A stretch of 44,218 nucleotides of DNA from Myxococcales bacterium (GTDB lineage: Bacteria > Myxococcota_A > Polyangia > Haliangiales > Haliangiaceae). Positions within the stretch are counted from its first letter, which is position 1; every line of letters begins with the position of its first letter. Below, piece after piece: positions 37,933 to 44,218 of this stretch. The notes under the pieces were generated by a model. That model had not been told where the DNA came from. It saw nothing but the letters and a program-made list of their open reading frames with translations, and made no database searches. The DNA lies in assembly GCA_005779305.1 (NCBI GenBank), contig SXJR01000081.1, forward strand, positions 1 through 44,218. The letters are read 5' to 3'. Both the position numbers and the translations under genes were made by a program.

Positions 37933-38673
37933 GTGCGCCGGTCTTTGATGCTCGTGATGCTGGTGGGATGTGGATCGGGATCCACGGCCGTACCTGTCGC
38001 CGAACCCGAATCCGAGCCCCGATCCGAACCCGGATCCGACTCGGAACCCGAGCCCGAACCCGACGCCCGAGGCCCGTCCCCCGACGCCCGGGGTCCGTCG
38101 CCCGTCGCCCGGATCGAAGGCGTGATCGTCGCCGGCACCCCGACCGTGCCGCAGGTGACAGCGATGCTCGAGAGTAGAGCTGTCGAGCTGGCGGTGTGTC
38201 TGTCGGCCGATGGTCTGGTGCGGGCGACCGAGCTGTCGATCGCGCTCGGCGAGAACGACGCGACCTCGCTGCGGGTCGCGTGGCAGGACGGCACGCCGAT
38301 CGAGCTCCCCTGCCTCACCGCGCTGCTCGCAGTCGGCACCTACGACGCCAATACCCACCTCGGCAATGCCTACGCGGTGGTCCGCAGCGGCCCGCCCGGC
38401 GTGGAACCACCGCCCGCGCCAACGCCTCCCGATCGCAACGCCGAGGTGAAAATGATGTTCTGCGATCTGTTCACCGTGTCGGGCGCCGACAAGGAGCCGA
38501 TCGAGACCCGGGCCAAGGTCGCCCAGGACTACGCGCGCGCCCACGTGCGCCATCCCGCGCCGCTGAATATCGCGGCGCAAGTCTGGCTGTGGAGTCCGGC
38601 CGAGCGCGCCGACAACCTGGTCAGAGCCGTGAAGGCCGAGGGCATCAAGCGCTGCGCCCTGCAGCGCTTCTGA
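37933..38673 (+). CDS. Predicted lipoprotein with Pro/Glu-rich linker, unknown function
   Basis: 246 residues from the GTG at 37933 (VRRSLMLVMLVGCGSGS, lipobox LVGC); an ATG at 37924 adds three residues but lies inside the predicted -10. A repetitive linker (AEPESEPRSEPGSDSEPEPEPDARGPSPDARGPSP) precedes a globular part with cysteines at AVCLSAD, LPCLTA, MFCDLF and KRCALQRF. TVPQVTAMLESRAVELAVCL resembles the helix of AgmX/TonB-C-like domains only faintly. It is divergent from a Ser/Thr kinase, so co-regulation is possible. Confidence 0.83.
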   Translation: MRRSLMLVMLVGCGSGSTAVPVAEPESEPRSEPGSDSEPEPEPDARGPSPDARGPSPVARIEGVIVAGTPTVPQVTAMLESRAVELAVCLSADGLVRATELSIALGENDATSLRVAWQDGTPIELPCLTALLAVGTYDANTHLGNAYAVVRSGPPGVEPPPAPTPPDRNAEVKMMFCDLFTVSGADKEPIETRAKVAQDYARAHVRHPAPLNIAAQVWLWSPAERADNLVRAVKAEGIKRCALQRF

Positions 38674-38695
38674 CGCCGCGGGCGCCGTCGGGGCG

Positions 38696-39472
38696 CTACT
38701 CGACGAGCTTCAGGTGACTCGGTCGCTTGCTGCGGGTCGGCGGCGGCGGCACCGGCGTCGGATCCTTACGAGCCGGATCGAGCGGCCCACCGGCGGCGCC
38801 GGCGGCGTCGATGAGATCGTCGGGGATGTCGTCGGGCCACACCATGCCGCGCTGATCGCCGTCTTGCACCGCCGCGAAGATGGCCGGCCAGGGCAGGACG
38901 CAATGGAACGGCACGCCGCCGAAGGTCAGCGTGCCGGTGATCCCGACCTCGTCGACGACCAGATCGGGGATGGGCGGGCTGAGGGCGTGACCGAAGCGCA
39001 GCACCAGCTTGGGCTCACGGGCGAAGCGCTGCGGCACCTGGACGTCGCCGCGACGCGCGTCGAAGTGGACCAGGACCGGGCCGCGGCTTAGCAGATCGTC
39101 GACGACAGTGCGCTTGTCGGGCGGCGGCGTGACCGGCTCGACCACGGCGTTGGCCGGATCGATGTCCTCGGGCTCGCGACCGGTGATCTCCTTGACGTCG
39201 GTGGCGCTGATCACGCCGGCGTCGAAGGCATCGCGCATGACGCCGTCGGGATGGGCCGCGGCTGCCATCACGCGCTTGACCAGGGCCTCGGCGTTGTTGG
39301 CGTGGCGGACCACCGCGTCGTGAGCCTCGAGGGCGCCGACCTCACCCTTGCGCCACGATGCCAGACTGGCGTCGAGGTCGCCCAGCGAGATCGCGATCCG
39401 GCGCTCGATGAGCGCGGTCACGACTTCCTGGATGCGGGCCAGGCGCTGGGTGTCGTCGTCGCGGTCGGACAT
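38696..39472 (-). CDS. SspB-like ClpXP adaptor with N-terminal extension
   Basis: 258 residues. From about residue 125 the pattern SRGPVLVHFDARRGDVQVPQRF...LVLRFG...IPDLVVDEVGITGTLTFGGVPFHCVLPWPAIFAAV matches the SspB fold that delivers ssrA-tagged substrates to ClpXP. The usual protein begins close to this domain; here about 120 helical residues precede it (TQRLARIQEVVTALIERRIAISL...). The tail (DPTPVPPPPTRSKRPSHLKLVE) is Pro-rich and ends in LKLVE, comparable to the ClpX-binding tail of SspB. TAGAAC is seven bases before the ATG. Confidence 0.82.
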   Translation of the reverse strand: MSDRDDDTQRLARIQEVVTALIERRIAISLGDLDASLASWRKGEVGALEAHDAVVRHANNAEALVKRVMAAAAHPDGVMRDAFDAGVISATDVKEITGREPEDIDPANAVVEPVTPPPDKRTVVDDLLSRGPVLVHFDARRGDVQVPQRFAREPKLVLRFGHALSPPIPDLVVDEVGITGTLTFGGVPFHCVLPWPAIFAAVQDGDQRGMVWPDDIPDDLIDAAGAAGGPLDPARKDPTPVPPPPTRSKRPSHLKLVE

Positions 39473-39522
39473 GGCGCTGGTTCTATCCGTCACCGGCGGC
39501 CAGGTCCAGTGGCATCGAGTGG

Positions 39523-39528
39523 TACGGT
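39523..39528 (+). promoter_or_regulatory. -10-like hexamer, predicted leaderless start of the thioesterase gene
   Basis: TACGGT ends five bases before the GTG at 39534; GTGAGG between them could instead act as a weak ribosome-binding site. Confidence 0.4.
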
Positions 39529-39533
39529 GAGGC

Positions 39534-40010
39534 GTGGCCCCGTTCGTGTTCAGTACCCCGGTCCGCTTCGCCGACGTCGACCACGCGGGCATCGTCTACT
39601 ACCCGCGGTTCTTCCACTACTTCCACCTCGCCTTCGAGGAGCTGTTCCGGGTCCGGCTTGGCGCCCGCGCCTACGTCGAGCTGCTCGACGACGACCGCAT
39701 CGGGTTCCCGGCGGTGCGGGCCGAGGCCGACTACGTGGCGCCCCTGTCCTTCGGTGACACCGCCGAGATCGAGCTCACGGTCGAGCGGCTGGGTCGTTCC
39801 TCGATCACGTTCCGCTACCGAGTATGGCGGGCCGCCGAGCCCGGCCGCGAGCGCGCCCACAGCGCCAACGGCAAGGTGGTATGCGCCGTCGTCGACCTGA
39901 ACGCGTTCAAGTCACGGCCGGTACCCGATCGCATCGCCGCGCTCCTGGCCGATCTGGTCGAGGCCGCGCCGGCCTCGAACGATCAGAGCGAGGTCGCGGG
40001 CCCGGGGTGA
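39534..40010 (+). CDS. Acyl-CoA thioesterase, 4-hydroxybenzoyl-CoA thioesterase/YbgC family
   Basis: 158 residues forming a single hotdog domain. [28 protein letters not shown] is the family signature with catalytic aspartate D16. [35 protein letters not shown] completes the hotdog core. It hydrolyses acyl- or aroyl-CoA thioesters; the exact substrate is open. The C-terminal tail ([16 protein letters not shown]) is disordered. The GTG start is preferred because the conserved region begins immediately after it. Confidence 0.93.
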   Translation: MAPFVFSTPVRFADVDHAGIVYYPRFFHYFHLAFEELFRVRLGARAYVELLDDDRIGFPAVRAEADYVAPLSFGDTAEIELTVERLGRSSITFRYRVWRAAEPGRERAHSANGKVVCAVVDLNAFKSRPVPDRIAALLADLVEAAPASNDQSEVAGPG

Positions 40011-40024
40011 GCCGTCATCGAGGC

Positions 40025-40049
40025 GGTTGAGCATTCCGCTCATTCAACC
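40025..40049. terminator. Candidate bidirectional terminator between convergent genes
   Basis: GGTTGA and TCAACC (40025-40030 and 40044-40049) flank an alternative stem, TGAGC/GCTCA (40028-40042). It lies in the 102-base gap between convergent stops. There is no clear T-run, so it is a weak candidate. Confidence 0.35.
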
Positions 40050-40112
40050 TGTCCCAACAGACCCGCACCACCCCCGTGACCCCGTCCACCCAAAGTCACA
40101 GTTGAACGCTCG

Positions 40113-41111
40113 CTAATCGCTCGCTTGGGCGTCGTAGCGCCGGTCCCACTCGGTGAACTTCTTGAGCGCCGGAAACATCGGTGCGTCACGGCCACCGGCG
40201 AAGAACTCGGCGCTCTGGGCCTCGACGAGGATGGCCGGGTTGCGCTCGCGGGCCAGCGCTACCAGCCGGCGCCAGTTCTCGCGGGTGTTAGGTGCCATGC
40301 CGCCGGGCAACGCCGCGTATTCGAGGCGCGACGTGGGCAGGAGGCGGGCCGGGGGCGCGCCGGCCACCACGAGATCGAGGAAGCTGACCTTCTCGTACGG
40401 CGGATCGGGCGGCATGCGGCGGACCGCGACCTCGACGAGGTCGGCCCACGCGATGGTCCGCTCGATCTGGCGGTCGAAGCGCAAGGTGAGCCCGGTGGCG
40501 GTGATGGTGCCGTCGAGCACGACGAAGCGGAGGCCACCGCTCGACGGGCCGGCGCGCAGCGCCGCCGCCGGTGCCACCTTCGCCGGCGCCGCGCTCCCCG
40601 GCGGCACCTGGACCTGTGCGGTCGAGCGGATCGGCGCCGCCGAGCGGCCGCCGTCGAAGGCGTTGGCACCGGCCGGATTGGCGCGGGCTCCGATGCCGAC
40701 CAGCGCGGCCACCACCGTCACCAGCCCGCCCAGGCTGTAGTCGCTGAACGAATCGGGCGCGACGGCGACGAGCGCGACCACCGAGACCGCCGCGGTCGCC
40801 GCCGAAAGCGCCGCCACGGGCTTGCCGAACACGGACGCGTCAGCGCCGAGGAAGCGCATCACGGCGACGATGAGCAGGCCGACGGCGGACAGGATCCCGA
40901 GCCCTAGCGCGACACTGGAGAGCCAGCCCCATGTCTTGGCCGGGTTCGCGACGTGAGCGCACATGCTGCCCAGACACAGGTCGCTCTGCCGGGGCGCCAG
41001 GTGCAGCGAGCCGAGCGGCGTGCTCGTCACGACCCAGTCGAGCAGGAAGAGTCCGATCAACAGGGCCACCGCCGCGATGGCCGGCGGTGCCCAGCGTTTC
41101 CAATCCCCCAT
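40113..41111 (-). CDS. Four-helix membrane protein with soluble C-terminal domain, unknown function
   Basis: 332 residues. Four hydrophobic segments occur at about 8-30, 62-90, 98-118 and 128-146 (APPAIAAVALLIGLFLLDWVV, WLSSVALGLGILSAVGLLIVAVM, ALSAATAAVSVVALVAVA, GGLVTVVAALVGIGA). The first loop contains a CLGSMC cysteine pair. An Ala/Pro linker leads to a strand-rich domain (GGLRFVVLDGTITATGLTLRFDRQIERTIAWADLVEVAVRRM) that resembles a PH-like bacterial membrane domain. TAGAAT (41120-41125) sits eight bases before the ATG. Confidence 0.82.
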   Translation of the reverse strand: MGDWKRWAPPAIAAVALLIGLFLLDWVVTSTPLGSLHLAPRQSDLCLGSMCAHVANPAKTWGWLSSVALGLGILSAVGLLIVAVMRFLGADASVFGKPVAALSAATAAVSVVALVAVAPDSFSDYSLGGLVTVVAALVGIGARANPAGANAFDGGRSAAPIRSTAQVQVPPGSAAPAKVAPAAALRAGPSSGGLRFVVLDGTITATGLTLRFDRQIERTIAWADLVEVAVRRMPPDPPYEKVSFLDLVVAGAPPARLLPTSRLEYAALPGGMAPNTRENWRRLVALARERNPAILVEAQSAEFFAGGRDAPMFPALKKFTEWDRRYDAQASD

Positions 41112-41119
41112 GAGCTCAC

Positions 41120-41125
41120 ATTCTA
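41120..41125 (-). promoter_or_regulatory. -10 hexamer, predicted leaderless start of the membrane protein gene
   Basis: TAGAAT, one mismatch from consensus, ends eight bases before the ATG at 41111 on the minus strand. Seven bases further upstream begins the CCTTGC array. Confidence 0.55.
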
Positions 41126-41132
41126 CAACGAG

Positions 41133-41207
41133 CCTTGCCCTTGCCCTTGCCCTTGCCTCTTCCCCTTGCCCTTCCCTCTTCCCCTTGCCCTTGCCCTGCC
41201 CTTCTAC
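41133..41207 (+). repeat. CCTTGC/CCTTCC hexamer-like array in the gap between two genes
   Basis: Degenerate units (CCTTGC, CCCTTGC, CTCTTC, CCTTCC) fill the gap between the RND-like gene's stop and the next gene's promoter. The minus strand has repeated GGG tracts with two- to four-base loops, a G-quadruplex pattern. It ends in CCCTTCTAC, exactly like the array at 51-88. Confidence 0.85.
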
Positions 41208-41222
41208 GATCCGGAGCTCACT

Positions 41223-42641
41223 TCACCACCGCTCCCCATCCAGCTCACCGTCCTCCACCAACCGCACCCGAACCGTCGGCCCCGCGCTCTTCATCGCCTC
41301 CCCCAACCGCTTCCTCAGCTCACTGACTCCGGTCTTCGCCTCGCCCCGCACCCGCACCACCACCGCCCGCCGCCGGTCGACGTGCACGATCTCCCTCGGT
41401 CCACTGGCCACCTCGACCTTCACCAGATCACCCAGCCGCACCATCGCGCCCGACGCACCCTCGAGCGGCACCTCGCCCCATCGCGTGCCGCCTTCCACGC
41501 CGAGCAGCACCCCCAGCCGGCGGTCGCCGTCCTCGTACTCGGCCACCAGCTCGCCTTCCAGGGCCAGGCGCAGCGCCTGCGCGACCGCCCCCGGATCTAC
41601 CCCGAGCTGCGCCGCTCGCGCCCGATCGACCACCAGGTTTTCCCGGTTGGCGGGCTCGCAGCCGAGACACCACGCGGCGGCCACGCCGGGCGCCTCGCGC
41701 AGCGTGGTCAGCGCGGCCCGGCCGACGTCGGCGAGCGCAAACACGTCGTCACCGCTCAGCACGGCCTCGACCACCGGACCGTGCGGCGCTGTCACCAGCT
41801 CGATCTCGCGCGGCCGTCCGCCGCGGCGCTCGATGGTGATGGCCCCGGCCAGCGGCTTCAGCTTCTCGCGCACGAGCGCCTTCTCGATCGCCCTCTGCTG
41901 ACCGCGCGTGCGCACGCCGACGCGCAAGAGCGCGCCGCCACCGACGACCAGGCAATCGGCCTCGGCGCGCTCGGTGATGACCGCGAGGTCGCGCACGCGG
42001 ACCACCACGTCGCGGTGGGCCACCACGGTGTCGGCCACGTCGTCCCGCGCCGTCGCGCCGCCGAGGACGCGCACGACCCCCGCGCTGCCGGCGGTGCCCA
42101 CGCGCCCCGACGGGAGCTCGCTCTCCACTCGCAGGGCCTCCGCCACCTGCGCAGCGCTGACGCCAAACGCCGCCAGCTTGGCCGGTGCCAGCTCGATCGA
42201 GAGCCGCGCCTCGCGCACCCCGCACGTCTCGACGCGGACCACCGGCGCCTTCCACAGCCGCTCACGCTGCGCGAAGGTCACTCGCGGATCGTCGGAAGCC
42301 CGCACCAGCACCCACGCCGCCGGACGGACCTCGACCACCGGCTGCATCGCATCGGGCGGGATGGCGCGCTGGACGGCGACCACGGCCGATCGAGTTTGCG
42401 CCACGTCGGCGTCCCACGCGAAGCTCACGTCGACGACTGCGCCGCCATCGACGGCACGACCGCGTAGGCCGCGGACGCCCCTGACCTTCATCAGCGCCTG
42501 CTCCATCGGCTCGAGCACCTCGTGCTCGACCACGGCCGCGCTGGCGCCACCCATCTCGACGCTGACCGTCACCACCGCGCCCGTTCCACCGTCACCGCCG
42601 CAGGCCGTCACCAACGCGAGCACTGCGGGCCCCACCCTCAC
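41223..42641 (-). CDS. RND-transporter-like lipoprotein lacking all transmembrane helices
   Basis: 472 residues from the GTG at 42641 (VRVGPAVLALVTAC, lipobox cysteine C14). Residues about 23-270 match the N-half periplasmic region of HAE1/heavy-metal RND permeases (MGGASAAVVEHEVLEPMEQALMKVRGVRGL, ELAPAKLAAFGVSAAQVAEALR, VVVRVRDLAVI). Residues about 278-472 match the C-half (EAPGVAAAWCLGCEP, VDRARAAQLGVDPGAVAQALRLAL, MVRLGDLVKVEVASGPREI). The joins fall where TM1, TM2-7 and TM8-12 should be; no membrane helix remains. The reading frame is intact. Its GTG overlaps the fdx stop (GTGA). It cannot pump alone; a periplasmic binding or partner role is inferred. Confidence 0.85.
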   Translation of the reverse strand: MRVGPAVLALVTACGGDGGTGAVVTVSVEMGGASAAVVEHEVLEPMEQALMKVRGVRGLRGRAVDGGAVVDVSFAWDADVAQTRSAVVAVQRAIPPDAMQPVVEVRPAAWVLVRASDDPRVTFAQRERLWKAPVVRVETCGVREARLSIELAPAKLAAFGVSAAQVAEALRVESELPSGRVGTAGSAGVVRVLGGATARDDVADTVVAHRDVVVRVRDLAVITERAEADCLVVGGGALLRVGVRTRGQQRAIEKALVREKLKPLAGAITIERRGGRPREIELVTAPHGPVVEAVLSGDDVFALADVGRAALTTLREAPGVAAAWCLGCEPANRENLVVDRARAAQLGVDPGAVAQALRLALEGELVAEYEDGDRRLGVLLGVEGGTRWGEVPLEGASGAMVRLGDLVKVEVASGPREIVHVDRRRAVVVRVRGEAKTGVSELRKRLGEAMKSAGPTVRVRLVEDGELDGERW

Positions 42642-43000
42642 CGGGCGACCTTGCGCAGCTCGGGGTGCTCGTCGAGCCAGGCCTTGAGGCTCTCCTCGCT
42701 GATCTCGATCTCCAGATCCTCGTCGCAGACGTGGGCCTGGCATCCCAGCCGCGACTCCGGGCGGACGTCGAAGGCCTTGTCCATGATGTCGTTCTCCTTG
42801 TCGGAGACCTCACCCAGCGAGTCCATGCCGCGCTCGACGTAGACGTGACAGGTCGAGCAGGCCAGGTTGCCGCCGCAGGCGTGGCCGACCCGCGCACCGC
42901 AGTGCTCGGCGGCGTCGAGGATCGACGTGCCGTTGTCCACCACCACCGTCAGGGCGGTCGAGCCGCGGCCCTGCGGGTTCCGGAACGTGATCGTCGGCAT
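42638..43000 (-). CDS. fdx: ISC-type 2Fe-2S ferredoxin
   Basis: 120 residues from the ATG at 43000. The adrenodoxin-type binding motif CGARVGHACGGNLACSTC places the first three cluster cysteines in a C-x5-C-x2-C-like spacing, with the fourth at RLGCQAHV; VYVERG and IEISEE follow. In ISC operons this ferredoxin donates electrons for Fe-S cluster assembly. The ATG shares one base with the hscA stop (TGATG) and its own stop overlaps the RND-like gene, so all three are translationally coupled. Confidence 0.95.
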   Translation of the reverse strand: MPTITFRNPQGRGSTALTVVVDNGTSILDAAEHCGARVGHACGGNLACSTCHVYVERGMDSLGEVSDKENDIMDKAFDVRPESRLGCQAHVCDEDLEIEISEESLKAWLDEHPELRKVAR

Positions 43001-44218
43001 CACCGCACCTCCAGGTCGTGCTCGACCTGGTCGAGCGACTTGCCCTTCATCGCCGCCTCGATGGCCAGGTTCATGCGCCGCTCGGCGAACGGCTTCGACG
43101 CCCGATCGAGCGCCTCGATGCCATTGCGGATGGCCACGTGATCGGTGCCAGCCATCCACCCCTCGAGCTCGGCCATCGCCGCCCGCGTCGCCACCGCGAC
43201 CTCCTCGTCGAGAAGGTGGGTGTCCTTGGCCATCGCCATCTTGGTCGCCGCCAGGATGCGTTCGGCCTCGACCCGCTCGATGCGCAGGTTGCGCTCGGCC
43301 AGATCGGTCTCGGCGTGGTCGAAGGACTCGAGCAGCATGCGCTCGACCTCCTCGTCGGTGAGGCCGTACGAGGGCTTGACCTGGATGGTCGCCTCGACGC
43401 CGCTCATCTCCTCACGCGCCGCCACGTGTAGGATGCCGTCGGCGTCGACCTGGTAGCTGATCTCGACCCGGGCCGCGCCTGCCACCATCGGCGGCACGCC
43501 CTTGAGCGTGAAGCGCGCCAGCGAGCGACAGGCGTCGGCGGTCTCGCGCTCGCCCTGCAGCACGTGCAGGGCGAAGCCGGTCTGGTTGTCGGCGTACGTG
43601 GTGAACGTCTGGGTCGCGCCGCAGGGGATGGTCGAGTTGCGCGGGATGAGCTTCTCGACCACGCCGCCCATGGTCTCGATGCCGAGCGAGAGCGGCACCA
43701 CGTCGATGAGCACCACGTCGGTGGTGCCGCCGGCGAGGACGTCGGCCTGGACGGCCGCGCCCAGGGCCACCACGTGATCGGGATCGAGCTCGCACAGCGG
43801 CTCGCGGCCGAAGACGGTGCGCACGTGATCGCGCACCACCGGCGAGCGGGTCGAGCCGCCGACCAGCACCACACCGTCGAGCTCGGCGGCCGCGTAGCCG
43901 CCGTCCTTGAGCACGCGCCGGCACGCCTTGGCGCTCTTCTCGAGCAACGGGGCGCAGATCGCGGCCAGGTCGGCTCGGGTGAGGCCGCGCTCGACGGTGC
44001 GACCGCCGAGGCTGAACGCGATCTGGGTGGTCTCGACCTCGGTGAGCCGCTCCTTGGCGGTGCGGGCGGCGGCGATGGCCTGGGCGATGGCGCGGCGCTC
44101 GCCGAGATCGCTGGGCGGCGCCGCCGGCAGGTCGACGGCGTCGCCGGCGGCCCAGCGCACGATGGCGCGGTCGATGTCGTCGCCGCCGAGCGCGTAGTCG
44201 CCGCCGGTGGCCCGGAGC
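43000..44218 (-). CDS. hscA: Fe-S assembly chaperone HscA, C-terminal two thirds (partial)
   Basis: About 405 residues to the window edge, which cuts the N-terminal ATPase lobe. The visible part begins LRATGGDYALGGDDIDRAI, includes VVLVGGSTRSPVVRDHVRTVFG and the substrate-binding segment IDVVPLSLGIETMGGVVEKLIPRNSTIP, and ends in the helical lid. The close tie to fdx and the LATGGD-type segment favour HscA over DnaK. HscA with HscB releases clusters from IscU. hscB and iscU would be expected beyond the edge. Confidence 0.93.
   Translation of the reverse strand, partial: LRATGGDYALGGDDIDRAIVRWAAGDAVDLPAAPPSDLGERRAIAQAIAAARTAKERLTEVETTQIAFSLGGRTVERGLTRADLAAICAPLLEKSAKACRRVLKDGGYAAAELDGVVLVGGSTRSPVVRDHVRTVFGREPLCELDPDHVVALGAAVQADVLAGGTTDVVLIDVVPLSLGIETMGGVVEKLIPRNSTIPCGATQTFTTYADNQTGFALHVLQGERETADACRSLARFTLKGVPPMVAGAARVEISYQVDADGILHVAAREEMSGVEATIQVKPSYGLTDEEVERMLLESFDHAETDLAERNLRIERVEAERILAATKMAMAKDTHLLDEEVAVATRAAMAELEGWMAGTDHVAIRNGIEALDRASKPFAERRMNLAIEAAMKGKSLDQVEHDLEVR

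Noticed and set aside
41223-42641. RND-like gene as a decayed pseudogene of a full pump
   Set aside because: Frame intact over 472 codons, clean removal of all membrane segments, an acquired lipobox and translational coupling all argue for a functional protein.

Overview
This is a 44.2-kb stretch of very GC-rich bacterial chromosome, coding almost wall to wall: no gap between genes exceeds about 240 bases. Gene content suggests a myxobacterium-like organism (Myxococcota, perhaps the Kofleriaceae/Haliangiales side). The pointers are two transmembrane eukaryote-type Ser/Thr kinases (one with an AgmX/PglI-like C-terminus), about ten predicted lipoproteins, a cysteine-rich CGGPGEPCC repeat lipoprotein, glycine-zipper paralogues and a MoxR/vWA cluster. 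The taxonomic call is inference; no rRNA is present.

Layout. 1-5.6 kb: tail of a probable sucD, then ndk, with a leftward run of rlmN, a small membrane protein, a lipoprotein, an SDR, a MoaD/ThiS-like protein and a BNR propeller. 5.7-7.3 kb: two tandem glycine-zipper paralogues. 7.4-18.1 kb, all leftward: a TPR/HEAT protein, a lipoprotein, a Ser/Thr kinase, then a MoxR ATPase / vWA / lone receiver-domain cluster with two large unrecognised proteins. 18.1-25.7 kb: lipoproteins, a GIY-YIG protein between inverted copies of a 48-base repeat, a peptide-binding lipoprotein with a coupled small gene, dacB and rubrerythrin. 25.7-30.7 kb: a UbiB-like kinase with an RHH/zinc-ribbon regulator divergent from a DUF3501-lipoprotein-DUF2203 run, then an SDR and a Lon-N protein. 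30.7-33.5 kb: mrp and ribA divergent from def and folB. 33.5-36 kb: a lipoprotein gene split by an in-frame amber codon between two copies of the folB 3' end, then the Cys-rich lipoprotein. 36-41 kb: a second membrane kinase, a lipoprotein, an SspB-like protein, a thioesterase and a membrane protein. 41.2-44.2 kb: hscA, fdx and a membrane-helix-free RND-type lipoprotein, all overlapping.

Four observations stand out. (1) At about 15 gene starts a TANNNT -10 box ends only 5-9 bases before the start codon, which predicts widespread leaderless transcripts. (2) A lipoprotein carries the periplasmic porter and docking regions of both halves of an RND pump with no transmembrane helices, and is translationally coupled to fdx and hscA. 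(3) A MoxR-vWA system contains a free-standing receiver domain and two unrecognised large proteins. (4) A dispersed repeat of about 48 bases flanks a GIY-YIG gene in inverted orientation and supplies the stop codons of two genes.

Most housekeeping calls rest on clear motifs. Functions of the lipoproteins and of the two large MoxR-cluster proteins are unknown. No tRNA, rRNA, CRISPR array or insertion sequence was found.
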